In this document: piece by piece, positions 1 to 7,851 of the stretch | How positions within the stretch are numbered: position 1 is the first letter of the stretch | Layout of the letters: the number at the start of each line of letters is the position of its first letter | DNA from: Rhodospirillales bacterium | GTDB taxonomy: Bacteria; Pseudomonadota; Alphaproteobacteria; Micavibrionales; Micavibrionaceae | DNA: 64,000 nucleotides | Assembly (NCBI GenBank): GCA_020638335.1 | Contig: JACKIT010000001.1 | Location: 62,001 to 126,000, forward strand | Direction of reading: 5' to 3' | The notes under the pieces: model-generated | Seen by the model: only the letters and a program-made list of their open reading frames with translations | Database searches by the model: none | Told to the model about the DNA's origin: nothing | Position numbers and translations under genes: made by a program

Positions 1-1102
1 CGCCTTTCATAATGGTTTCGGGTGACAGAACGGAGATCGTGCAGTTTTTATCGCGGTAATATTCAGGCGAAGTGCGCGGGTCGGCGAGGCAGAAGCCGTA
101 ACGGTTGATGATTGGTTTTGCACCCTGACCAAAGCCGATACAGTCGCGGTTGACGCCGACGATGCCGGTAATTGCGCCGCCGAACGGGTCGAGGGCGGAC
201 GGGGAGTTGTGGGTTTCGACTTTGTCGGTGATGAGATAATTCTCATCGAAAATGATCCCGCCGGCGTTATCGGAAAAGACAGAGACGCAAATGTCGTTTT
301 CGCCTTTTTCTTTACGAATTTCCTTGGTGGCGCGCTTGATGTAGCCCTTGTACAGCCCTTCGGCAACGTTATCGATGGGAGAGGCGAATATGGTGTGTTT
401 GCAGTGCTCGGACCAGGTCTGGGCGATGGTTTCGAGTTCAATGTCTGTGGCGGGGCGACCTTCGCGCGCGAAGTAATCACGTACGGCTTGCATGTAGAGC
501 AGGGACATGCCGAGCGGGCCACGGCGGGAGCCGTCTTTATTTACGATTCCAGCAGAACCGATGGTTTCCAACTCTTCGTCGGAAACGTTTAAATCTATAT
601 TGTCGGCAACGGCGCCTTTATTGTCTAAATGGACTTTGGGGACAATTACATTCATGCCGCCATCGGCTTTGAATTCAGCGGCGCTTTTGATGGTGGCGCG
701 CTGAATCAGGCTGTTCGACAGGTTTTGGGAGAGTTTTTCAATATCACTTTGTTCAAGATCGCCTTTAATCAGATAGAGGCGGGAAGAGAAGCAGTCATTG
801 TCGTTTTCGGCGCCTGCTAGCTTTAGCAATTCTGCTGCGGTGTGGCCGACATTATCGGTGACGCCGGGCAGGTAGCCGATTTCCAACGCCCAGTCGAAGT
901 TATTGGGGAGAGAATCAAGTTTTTGGGTGACAGGGTTGGCGAGGCTGGATTTGAATTTGGCGCTGCGTGCCTTTGTATGTTCGCTGGTATAGACATCGAC
1001 TACGCGCACGGTGGCGGTTTTGCCTTTGGCTTTAAGAGCTTTTTCCAGTGTTTTTCCTCGCCCATCTTCAGGTGAGGCTAGAACTTCAATGCGAGTGATC
1101 AT
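1..1102 (-). CDS. purL: Phosphoribosylformylglycinamidine synthase, PurS-PurL fusion type, 5' part
   Basis: Fourth step of purine synthesis: converts FGAR, glutamine and ATP to FGAM in the cytoplasm. Translating the minus strand from the ATG at 1102-1100 gives an open frame to the window edge, so about 367 N-terminal residues are present and the rest lies outside. The first 170 or so residues look like a duplicated PurS-like domain (starts MITRIEVLASPEDGRGK). The PurL core follows, with the segments TIAQTWSEHCKHTIF and KVETHNSPSALDPFGG, which are hallmarks of the ATP/FGAR-binding domain. The PurS-like N-terminus is what separates this clade from the E. coli single-chain enzyme, which has a different N-terminal region. 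Open frames on both strands across this stretch are shadows of it. It is transcribed divergently from nuoG across a 94-bp gap. The family call is firm; the fusion-type label is my reading of the N-terminus. Confidence 0.93.
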   Translation of the reverse strand, partial: MITRIEVLASPEDGRGKTLEKALKAKGKTATVRVVDVYTSEHTKARSAKFKSSLANPVTQKLDSLPNNFDWALEIGYLPGVTDNVGHTAAELLKLAGAENDNDCFSSRLYLIKGDLEQSDIEKLSQNLSNSLIQRATIKSAAEFKADGGMNVIVPKVHLDNKGAVADNIDLNVSDEELETIGSAGIVNKDGSRRGPLGMSLLYMQAVRDYFAREGRPATDIELETIAQTWSEHCKHTIFASPIDNVAEGLYKGYIKRATKEIRKEKGENDICVSVFSDNAGGIIFDENYLITDKVETHNSPSALDPFGGAITGIVGVNRDCIGFGQGAKPIINRYGFCLADPRTSPEYYRDKNCTISVLSPETIMKG

Positions 1103-1119
1103 ATACTTTAAACTAACTG

Positions 1120-1148
1120 TTGATCTTGGCTTTTGCGCAGATTAAACA
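1120..1148 (+). promoter_or_regulatory. Possible sigma70-type promoter of nuoG
   Basis: TTGATC and TAAACA are separated by 17 bp, 48 bp before the nuoG start, in the gap between the divergent purL and nuoG genes. The match to consensus is only moderate. Confidence 0.35.
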
Positions 1149-1196
1149 GGAATAGATCAGAGAATTCAATATACTTCACAACAGAAATTCAAATTT

Positions 1197-3281
1197 ATGG
1201 CCACAGTTAAACTCAGCATCAATGACATGGAAATCGAAGTCGAGCGCGGGACGAGTATCCTGCAAGCGGCGGAAGCACTCGGCATTGAAGTGCCGCGTTT
1301 TTGTTATCACGACAAGCTTTCGGTGCCGGCGAATTGTAGGATGTGTCTTGTCGAGGTTGAGGGCGGGCCGCCAAAACCTGTGGCGTCATGTGCGATGGCT
1401 GCGGGTGAAGGCATGGTTGTGCATACTGATTCCGAGATGGTGAAGAAGGCGCGTAAAGGCGTGATGGAGATGCTGCTCATCAATCATCCGCTGGATTGTC
1501 CGATTTGCGATCAGGGCGGGGAATGCGATTTGCAGGACCAGGCTGTGGGCTATGGATTCGACCGGAGCCGTTTTTCCGAGAATAAACGGGCGGTGAAAGA
1601 TAAAGAGTTGGGGCCGTTGATTAGCACCACGATGACGCGCTGCATTAATTGTACGCGCTGTGTGCGTTTTGCTGAGGAAATCGCCGGTACGCCGGTGTTG
1701 GGACAGCTTAATCGCGGCGAAGATGCCGAGATCGGCACCTTTATTGATGAATTGGTGCAAACAGAACTTTCAGGCAATTTGATAGATGTGTGTCCGGTCG
1801 GGGCGCTGACTTCCAAGCCGTATGTCTTTAAGGCGCGGTCCTGGGAATTGAAAAAAGTGGAAACGATTGATGTACATGACGCGGTAGGGTCGAATATCCG
1901 TGTTGACGTGCGCGGCCGAGAAGTGATGCGAATCCTGCCGCGATTGCATGAAGATGTGAATGAGGAGTGGATTTCCGACCGGACGCGCTTTGCCTATGAT
2001 GGGCTGAATAACCAACGTTTGGACCGTCCTTATATTCGCGATGAGGATAGCGGTAAGCTGGTTGAGGCGAGTTGGGAAGCGGCGTTTGCGTTGATTGCCA
2101 AGAAGCTTTCGGGGCTGAAAGGCGAGCAGATTGCCGGGCTGGTTGGCGATTTGGTTGAGGTCGAATCTATTGTCGCGCTGAAGGATTTGCTCGAAAAACT
2201 GGGTAGTCCGAATATGGATTGCCGCACTGATGGGGCGCAGTTTGATCCCTCGAACCGGACGGGATATTTGTTTAACTCAACCATTGCCGGTATTGATGAA
2301 GCTGATGCGATTTTGCTGGTGGGGACCAATCCGCGTCATGAGGCGAGCGTGCTTAATGCGCGTATTCGCAAGGCACAGTTTGAGCGTCGGGTGAAGATCG
2401 GGTTGATCGGTGAGCAGGCGGCGTTGACCTATGATTATGAGCATCTAGGGGATGGGCCTGAGGCGCTTGAAAAATTTGTGAAGGCTAAAAGCGGTTTTGC
2501 GAAGGTCTTTAAAGACGCGCAAAAGCCGATGATCATCGTCGGCTCTGGTGTGTTTGAGCGCGATGACGGTGAGGCGCTTCATCATGCGCTGTATGCATTT
2601 GCGGAAAAATTAGGTGTGGTTAAGGATGGCTGGAACGGATTTAATGTTCTGCATCGTGCTGCCTCGCGTGTTGGTGCGCTGGATGTCGGGTTTGTTCCCC
2701 AAGTCGGCGGTAAGGATTTTGGCGCAATCGTTGAAGGGACGAAAGATGGTTCTATCAAGGCTTTGTATATGCTGGGCGCGGATGAATTTGACGCACGTGC
2801 GCAGATTGGCTGGAAAACTTTTGTGATTTATCAGGGGCATCATGGCGATCATGGGGCTGGGCGCGCCGATGTGATTTTGCCGGGGGCTGCGTATACTGAG
2901 AAAGACGGGATTTACCTGAATACCGAGGGGCGGGTGCAATATGCACGTCGTGCTTCGTTTCCGCCGGGTGAAGCCAAAGAAGATTGGAAGATTTTGCGGG
3001 CGCTTTCGGAAAGTTTGGGGCGGACATTGCCGTATAATACGCAGATGGAGTTGCGGGATCGTATTCTCGATGATTTCAAGCATCTGGGCGTTGTTGATTC
3101 GATTGCGCCGGCACCGTGGAGTGAATTTGGTACGAAGGGGGCTGCAGATAAGGCACCGTTCGTTAATCCGGTGCGGAATTATTACATGACGAATGCCATT
3201 TGCCGGGCTTCGGAGACCATGCGGGCGTGTGTGGAATCGTTTGCTCGTGCCGATGATGAAATGCTGGAGGCGGCGGAGTAG
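1197..3281 (+). CDS. nuoG: NADH-quinone oxidoreductase subunit G
   Basis: Large iron-sulfur subunit in the peripheral arm of complex I, carrying electrons from NADH towards quinone. The 694-residue protein has all expected N-terminal ligands: a [2Fe-2S] set at C36, C47, C50 and C65; the His-ligated cluster at H97, C101, C104 and C110; and a [4Fe-4S] set at C149, C152, C155 and C199. The rest is the molybdopterin-oxidoreductase-like domain, which in this family does not bind molybdenum. Length is typical of the alphaproteobacterial/mitochondrial form. It is the first nuo gene here: purL lies immediately upstream on the other strand, so nuoA-F are not next to it on this side. Its stop codon overlaps the GTG start of the following DUF4160 gene by one base. 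Confidence 0.97.
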   Translation: MATVKLSINDMEIEVERGTSILQAAEALGIEVPRFCYHDKLSVPANCRMCLVEVEGGPPKPVASCAMAAGEGMVVHTDSEMVKKARKGVMEMLLINHPLDCPICDQGGECDLQDQAVGYGFDRSRFSENKRAVKDKELGPLISTTMTRCINCTRCVRFAEEIAGTPVLGQLNRGEDAEIGTFIDELVQTELSGNLIDVCPVGALTSKPYVFKARSWELKKVETIDVHDAVGSNIRVDVRGREVMRILPRLHEDVNEEWISDRTRFAYDGLNNQRLDRPYIRDEDSGKLVEASWEAAFALIAKKLSGLKGEQIAGLVGDLVEVESIVALKDLLEKLGSPNMDCRTDGAQFDPSNRTGYLFNSTIAGIDEADAILLVGTNPRHEASVLNARIRKAQFERRVKIGLIGEQAALTYDYEHLGDGPEALEKFVKAKSGFAKVFKDAQKPMIIVGSGVFERDDGEALHHALYAFAEKLGVVKDGWNGFNVLHRAASRVGALDVGFVPQVGGKDFGAIVEGTKDGSIKALYMLGADEFDARAQIGWKTFVIYQGHHGDHGAGRADVILPGAAYTEKDGIYLNTEGRVQYARRASFPPGEAKEDWKILRALSESLGRTLPYNTQMELRDRILDDFKHLGVVDSIAPAPWSEFGTKGAADKAPFVNPVRNYYMTNAICRASETMRACVESFARADDEMLEAAE

Positions 3282-3523
3282 TGCCAACGCTTTTGAAATG
3301 GAAAGGATTTCGGTTTTTCTTTTACAGCAAGGAAAATGGAGAGCCTCCGTATGTTCATGTTGAAAAAGGGGAGGGCGAAGGACAAGTAAAGTTTTGGCTT
3401 GATAACCTGAATGTGGCAAGATGCAAGAATATGGCGGATCATGAAGTTACTGAAATTCGCAAGGTTATAGCTAAACATAAAGATGAGTTTTTGAAGGTAT
3501 GGCATGAGCATTTTGGAAGTTGA
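3281..3523 (+). CDS. DUF4160 family protein
   Basis: An 80-residue protein that starts at GTG and overlaps the nuoG stop by one base. The pattern MPTLLKWKGFRFFFYSKE, then PPYVHVEKGEG and WLDNLNVARCKNM, is that of DUF4160: a short N-terminal strand pair, a conserved HV motif and a helical end. Function is unknown. DUF4160 genes commonly sit next to DUF2442 genes, as here, and the pair has been suspected of being a toxin-antitoxin-like unit; that is not shown by this sequence. It would be cotranscribed with nuoG. Family assignment is from recognition of the motifs. Confidence 0.85.
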   Translation: MPTLLKWKGFRFFFYSKENGEPPYVHVEKGEGEGQVKFWLDNLNVARCKNMADHEVTEIRKVIAKHKDEFLKVWHEHFGS

Positions 3524-3791
3524 GGACGAGTTGTTTCAGATTGAAGAGGCGTTTTGCGATGACGATTATCTGCGAATCGTTTTAAAGGGCGGTTTATGCC
3601 TTTCCACGCCTTTGACGTGGTACGAACGTTTGAGTGGCGCATCGCCTGAGCAGCGCGATAACCTGAGGGTTTTACCTTTTGGCGATGGAATCCATTGGCC
3701 CGATCTGGATGAAGATTTAAGCGTGAAGGGCATTTTGCGCTATGCTGCGAGCCGTGGGAAGAGACATAATGAATTTGAGGTGGCGGAGTAA
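3504..3791 (+). CDS. DUF2442 family protein
   Basis: A 95-residue protein overlapping the DUF4160 gene by 20 bases, a spacing typical of translationally coupled pairs. The middle has the DUF2442 signature: a strand with VLKGGLCLSTPLTWYERL, then a polar stretch and FGDGIHWPDLDEDLSVKGIL. DUF2442 proteins are small and of unknown biochemical role, repeatedly found with DUF4160. In the canonical alphaproteobacterial order nothing lies between nuoG and nuoH, so the pair is an insertion into the operon. The stop overlaps the next ATG (TAATG). Confidence 0.85.
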   Translation: MSILEVEDELFQIEEAFCDDDYLRIVLKGGLCLSTPLTWYERLSGASPEQRDNLRVLPFGDGIHWPDLDEDLSVKGILRYAASRGKRHNEFEVAE

Positions 3792-4195
3792 TGAGCAAAA
3801 CAACACTTGAATATGTACAGATTTTTCATGAAACCTACGGGCTGCCGGTCAAGGATGCGCCGGATATTTCGGATGCGAAGACGAATGCGCTGCGGGTGAA
3901 TTTGCTGGCCGAAGAGGTTGAGGAATTGCAGGAAGCGTTGGCGGAAGGTGACCTTGTTGAGGTTTTGGATGCGCTGACTGATATTCAATATGTGCTGGAC
4001 GGGGCGTATCTGTCGTTTGGGTTGCACAGCGTGAAGATGGCGGCGTTCGAAGAGGTGCAGCGCTCAAATATGAGTAAGCTGGGTGAGGATGGCAAGCCGA
4101 TTGTTCGCGAAGAAGATGGCAAGATCCTGAAGGGGCCGAATTATTTTAAGCCGGACATTGCACAGTTTATTGAAGGCAAAGACGAAGCGGCTTAG
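3791..4195 (+). CDS. MazG-like / PRA-PH superfamily nucleoside triphosphate pyrophosphohydrolase
   Basis: A 134-residue all-alpha NTP-pyrophosphohydrolase. The core has the metal-binding pattern of the superfamily, EEVEELQEAL in helix 2 followed by EVLDALTDIQYVLDGA in helix 3; these acidic residues bind Mg2+ and the triphosphate. The C-terminal half (NMSKLGEDGKPIVREEDGKILKGPNYFKPDI) is the typical tail of the phage- and bacterium-encoded branch related to phosphoribosyl-ATP pyrophosphohydrolase. It may hydrolyse dNTPs or modified nucleotides; the substrate cannot be told. It is not HisE, as it is longer and away from his genes. It is coupled to the DUF2442 gene and runs tail to tail into the M23 peptidase gene, with a 4-base overlap. 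Confidence 0.85.
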   Translation: MSKTTLEYVQIFHETYGLPVKDAPDISDAKTNALRVNLLAEEVEELQEALAEGDLVEVLDALTDIQYVLDGAYLSFGLHSVKMAAFEEVQRSNMSKLGEDGKPIVREEDGKILKGPNYFKPDIAQFIEGKDEAA

Positions 4196-5421
4196 ACGAT
4201 TGTTGGCTTGTCGTTTGTGGTGTTGGCAGCGATGAGTGTCTTGTCGTAGCGGTGTTCGTCGAAGCTTGCAACTCTGCCTTCAAAGGCATCAGATGTGTTT
4301 TTCGCGAGTTTACTGTCTGCGTCTGCGATCAGTCTGTCTTGTACTTTCGGATCGTAAAGGTCAACGCCTGGAGCTAGCGCTTTTTGTGGATCAATCACGT
4401 AGCCTGTATTCCCTCGTTGGATGATGACCTCGAAATGTAGATGGGTATCGACACCTCCCGCATTGCCGATTTGGGCAAAATTTTTTCCAGATTGTATAGT
4501 CTGTCCACGCGAGAGATGATTTGTGCCGCGGACATGGCCGTATTGTGTATAGACACCATGTCCATGGTAAAGTGATATTAGGTTTCCATAGCCACCTGCA
4601 GGGCCTGCGTAGGCTACGACAGCGTTTGCAGGTGCGGAAATTGGTTCGCCGATATTGGCGTCGCCGCTTTTTTCGGTGTTCATATCGACGCCCTGATGCG
4701 ATTTGTTCCATCTTTCTTTGAGTGTGCTGGTAATACGCATATTTTTAATCGGGGCTTGCAGTGTCAGGTTGCCTGAGTTTGTATCCAGATTTTCACTTCC
4801 TTCGGGCTTTGAAGGTTTGTATGTGTGCTCATGTTCATCATGATGCGCATGCGTGGCGCTATTATTAAAACGATGAGAGGTTTCTCTTCGAGCTTCCATA
4901 CCGAGGGCATTTAGTTTTGCCGGAGCGGCGTATTTTTGCAGAGCTTTGCCAATGCCGCTGTTTAGGTCCGGATTTATCATCTGTCGTGCGAGGTGATCGG
5001 CGAGACGGTTGGCAGTCTGCGGGCCGATAATGCCATCAACTATGATTTTTTCTTTTGGATCATCTGTGCAAGCATTCAGCGCGATTTGTAGTTTTAAAAT
5101 ATCTATTTTGCTTAGATTAGTGTCATTAAGAGCGTTATCAATGTGATGTATGGCCTGTGTTGGATCGGTCTTTATTAGGAGTCCGAAGCAGGTAATACTT
5201 CCAGGATCTCCGTCGTTATAATATGTGTGTTGTTCGCGGCCGTCTGTTCTTTTGGATACGTACAGTCCTTCTTCGGATAAAGCTTCTTGTATTTCTCTGG
5301 TTTTATCGGGATTTGTTTTCAGGCTTGAGGCATCAATGTGGATTCTACCATTGGCATCTGTGACGGTTACATGCGCCAAAATATCGTCAAGAATGGATCG
5401 TTTTGTCGTTTTATCCGCCAT
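4192..5421 (-). CDS. M23 family metallopeptidase with peptidoglycan-binding-like region
   Basis: A 409-residue protein with a C-terminal LytM/M23 zinc endopeptidase domain that would cut peptidoglycan cross-bridges. The expected motifs are present in order: HQGVDM for the first zinc ligands, then YTQYGHV, then HLHFEV carrying the catalytic HxH. An upstream stretch (residues about 110-145, DGIIGPQTANRL) resembles a peptidoglycan-binding repeat or a DGxxGPxT lysozyme motif. Odd point: there is no signal peptide or membrane segment at the N-terminus (MADKTTKRSILDD), and residues 185-215 are His- and polar-rich, so export must be by another route or the enzyme acts in the cytoplasm or after lysis. 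It is on the strand opposite to nuo and splits nuoG from nuoH. Some M23 enzymes of predatory bacteria attack other cells; that is speculation here. Confidence 0.85.
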   Translation of the reverse strand: MADKTTKRSILDDILAHVTVTDANGRIHIDASSLKTNPDKTREIQEALSEEGLYVSKRTDGREQHTYYNDGDPGSITCFGLLIKTDPTQAIHHIDNALNDTNLSKIDILKLQIALNACTDDPKEKIIVDGIIGPQTANRLADHLARQMINPDLNSGIGKALQKYAAPAKLNALGMEARRETSHRFNNSATHAHHDEHEHTYKPSKPEGSENLDTNSGNLTLQAPIKNMRITSTLKERWNKSHQGVDMNTEKSGDANIGEPISAPANAVVAYAGPAGGYGNLISLYHGHGVYTQYGHVRGTNHLSRGQTIQSGKNFAQIGNAGGVDTHLHFEVIIQRGNTGYVIDPQKALAPGVDLYDPKVQDRLIADADSKLAKNTSDAFEGRVASFDEHRYDKTLIAANTTNDKPTIV

Positions 5422-5643
5422 TTATATCTCTATTGCCCTGTGCCTCTTGTTTTATGAGGTTTACTGAGAATTGTAGAGGGAAAGGGTTAACAAATGATTA
5501 AGGCTAGCGTCGCTTTTATAGTGGGGCCGGGCGGATTTTTTTATATTTTAAGCCGTGTATGGCTGTGATTTTGGCATTTACTTTTGCGGGTAAAGGCTTC
5601 ACATTGGGCGAGGATATTAACGTTCGAATTTATACGATTCCTG

Positions 5644-6657
5644 ATGCTTGAGCTTTTTGAAAATCCTTATGTTTTGTGGACGGCTTTGACACTGCTTTAC
5701 ACGGTGTTGATCGTGGCTGGAGTGCTTTTGGCGGTGGCGTATTATACCTATGCGGAGCGTAAAGTGATGGGCGCGATGCAGCGCAGGCAGGGGCCGATGA
5801 CGGTGGGGCCGTTTGGGTTGCTGCAGCCGATTGCCGACGGGATCAAGCTCTTTTCCAAGGAAACGATTATTCCAAGCGGAGCGAACCGGCCTGTGTTTTT
5901 GCTGGCGCCGATGATGCTGTTTGCCTTGTCGCTGCTGGCTTGGGCGGTGATTCCTTTTGATAAGGGCTGGGTGTTGGCCAATATCAATGTCGGGGTTTTG
6001 TATTTGTTTGCCGTGTCGTCAATGACGGTTTACGGCGTGATTATGGCCGGGTGGGCGTCGAATTCTCGTTATGCGTTTTTGGGCGGGCTTCGCAGCGCTT
6101 CGCAGATGGTGTCTTATGAAGTTTCAATGGGGCTCATCATTGTATGCGTACTGCTGTGTACAGGCAGTCTGAATTTGCAAGAAATTGTTGAAGCGCCGCG
6201 CCCGTTGTGGATGCAGGCTTTGCTGTTTCCGATGTTGATTGTGTTTCTGGTTTCTATTTTAGCCGAAACGAACCGGGCGCCGTTTGATTTGCCGGAGGGC
6301 GAGTCGGAGATTACTGGCGGATTTATGGTTGAATATTCGGCTATGACTTATGCGCTGTTTTTTCTTGGTGAATATTCGGCGATGATTTTGATGAGCGCGA
6401 TGACAGCGACGCTGTTTTTGGGAGGATGGTTGCCGCCGTTGGGGATAAGCTTTTTGGCTTTTGTGCCGGGGATACTCTGGTTTGCTGTGAAGACTGCGGC
6501 TGTGATGTTTTTCTTTATATGGGCGCGGGCGACGTTGCCGCGCTTTCGTTATGACCAGTTGATGCGGCTGGGCTGGAAGGTGTTCTTGCCGCTGACATTG
6601 TTCTGGGTGGTGCTGACCGCTGGGCTTCTTTTGACCTTTGATGCGCTGCCGGGATAG
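5644..6657 (+). CDS. nuoH: NADH-quinone oxidoreductase subunit H
   Basis: Membrane subunit of complex I at the joint with the peripheral arm, forming much of the quinone-binding cavity. The 337-residue protein has about eight membrane helices and the family signatures AERKVMGAMQRRQGP on the first cytoplasmic loop and AETNRAPFDLPEGESEITGG near residues 212-231. I chose ATG 5644 (MLELFENPYVLW) because an upstream TTG at 5584 would add 20 polar residues not seen in the family. The gap of about 220 bp after the divergent M23 gene suggests its own promoter, but no convincing one is visible. Confidence 0.96.
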   Translation: MLELFENPYVLWTALTLLYTVLIVAGVLLAVAYYTYAERKVMGAMQRRQGPMTVGPFGLLQPIADGIKLFSKETIIPSGANRPVFLLAPMMLFALSLLAWAVIPFDKGWVLANINVGVLYLFAVSSMTVYGVIMAGWASNSRYAFLGGLRSASQMVSYEVSMGLIIVCVLLCTGSLNLQEIVEAPRPLWMQALLFPMLIVFLVSILAETNRAPFDLPEGESEITGGFMVEYSAMTYALFFLGEYSAMILMSAMTATLFLGGWLPPLGISFLAFVPGILWFAVKTAAVMFFFIWARATLPRFRYDQLMRLGWKVFLPLTLFWVVLTAGLLLTFDALPG

Positions 6658-6668
6658 GGATTTGTTGA

Positions 6669-6830
6669 ATGTCAATTTTTGAAAATGAAACACAAAAAAG
6701 AGCATCTATAGTTGCAGTTTTTCTTGCTGTATATTTAGGTGTTGTGAGTTTGTGGGGGGCAGCACAAAATGAAGATAGCCCCAGCACTGATGAGGTTGCT
6801 CGATCAATAAATGTGTTTGACTTGGATTAA
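6669..6830 (+). CDS. Small single-pass membrane protein of unknown function
   Basis: A 53-codon open frame between nuoH and the next gene, with its ATG 12 bp after the nuoH stop. The translation MSIFENETQKR, a hydrophobic stretch (ASIVAVFLAVYLGVVSLW) and a polar acidic tail predicts one membrane helix. No family is recognised. It is AT-rich compared with nuoH and nuoI and is placed where the canonical operon has nothing. It is probably expressed as part of the nuo transcript. It could be a subunit-like accessory peptide or non-functional; the evidence is only frame, position and a plausible helix. Confidence 0.5.
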   Translation: MSIFENETQKRASIVAVFLAVYLGVVSLWGAAQNEDSPSTDEVARSINVFDLD

Positions 6831-6832
6831 TT

Positions 6833-7345
6833 ATGGATAATTTTGTACGATCATTTTTGTTAATGTTTGTTCTTTTTCTGCTAACTCTTCCTTCATATGC
6901 GCAGTCTTTAGAGGATACTCAGGAGGTGTTGGTGGCGGATAGACCGGTCGTTGATATCGACTGGAAAGAGTATGTCGTTGGCAAGCGTGTTCAGGAAAAA
7001 GACGGTTCGCGGTATGTGACGTTTCATAACGGCAAGACATATATATTTGTTAAGAATCTTCTGATCGAAGAGGTCGATGATGAACGCATCGTGCTTCAGA
7101 AAAATATCTATGATTTTGATAATAGTATTCTTATTCATGAATTTCGCAAAGGGAAGGATGAAAGCAATAGCTGTCCTTCGCTTGTAACATCTTTTCAAAA
7201 TATTTCGCCGACTGCTTTGGAGGAAAAAATATCTTTGTCCTGTTTTATCGTTGGGGACTGGTTTTCTTTGGTTCATCGTGGTGACACGAGAAACATTTTT
7301 TACCATAACTATTGTGATGGACGTTATGATGACAAAAAGCTTTGA
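6833..7345 (+). CDS. Secreted/periplasmic protein of unknown function
   Basis: A 170-residue protein starting two bases after the previous stop. It begins with a clear Sec signal peptide (hydrophobic LLMFVLFLLTLP, then SYAQ with cleavage after SYA). The mature part is mostly strand-like and polar, with Cys residues near 112, 135 and 160, and no recognised domain. Its first ten codons closely resemble those of nuoI about 530 bp downstream (MDNFVRSFLL against MDEFARSFLL; 24 of 30 bases identical), after which all similarity ends. Base composition is AT-rich compared with nuo. Together with the 53-codon frame before it, it forms an insertion between nuoH and nuoI. Confidence 0.7.
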   Translation: MDNFVRSFLLMFVLFLLTLPSYAQSLEDTQEVLVADRPVVDIDWKEYVVGKRVQEKDGSRYVTFHNGKTYIFVKNLLIEEVDDERIVLQKNIYDFDNSILIHEFRKGKDESNSCPSLVTSFQNISPTALEEKISLSCFIVGDWFSLVHRGDTRNIFYHNYCDGRYDDKKL

Positions 7346-7359
7346 GGGGTGGAGATAGT

Positions 7360-7842
7360 ATGGACGAATTTGCACGATCATTTTTGCTGACGGAAATTGT
7401 GAAGGGGTTTTTGCTGACCCTAAAATATATGTTTTTTATGCCGCGGGTGACGATTAACTATCCGTATGAGAAGGGGCCGATTTCTCCGCGTTTTCGCGGT
7501 GAGCATGCGTTGCGCCGGTATCCGAACGGGGAAGAGCGTTGCATTGCGTGTAAGCTTTGCGAAGCGATTTGTCCGGCGCTGGCGATTACGATTGAAGCCG
7601 AACCGCGCGCGGACGGATCGCGCCGTACGACCAAATACGATATCGATATGACCAAATGCATTTTTTGCGGGCTGTGTCAGGAGGCTTGCCCGGTTGATGC
7701 GATTGTCGAGGGGCCGAATTTCGAATATGCGACCGAGACGCGTGAAGAGTTGTTTTATAATAAGGACAAGCTGCTTGCCAACGGGGATCGCTGGGAAGCG
7801 CAGTTGGCGGCCAACATCGCGGCGGATGCACCTTACAGGTAA
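7360..7842 (+). CDS. nuoI: NADH-quinone oxidoreductase subunit I
   Basis: Ferredoxin-like subunit of complex I carrying two [4Fe-4S] clusters that pass electrons towards the quinone site. The 160-residue protein has both ligand motifs, CIACKLCEAICP and CIFCGLCQEACP, and the conserved stretch YPYEKGPISPRFRGEHALRRYP before them. I take ATG 7360 as the start: it follows a strong ribosome-binding site (AGGGGTGGAG), whereas the in-frame TTG at 7342 would run through it. The stop is 9 bp from the end of the convergent pagL gene. Confidence 0.97.
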   Translation: MDEFARSFLLTEIVKGFLLTLKYMFFMPRVTINYPYEKGPISPRFRGEHALRRYPNGEERCIACKLCEAICPALAITIEAEPRADGSRRTTKYDIDMTKCIFCGLCQEACPVDAIVEGPNFEYATETREELFYNKDKLLANGDRWEAQLAANIAADAPYR

Positions 7843-7851
7843 TTCATAAAA

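Noticed and set aside
7..592. Open frames on both strands at the left end of the window
   Set aside because: They overlap, out of frame, a minus-strand purL that translates into recognisable FGAM synthase motifs through to the window edge; they are shadows.
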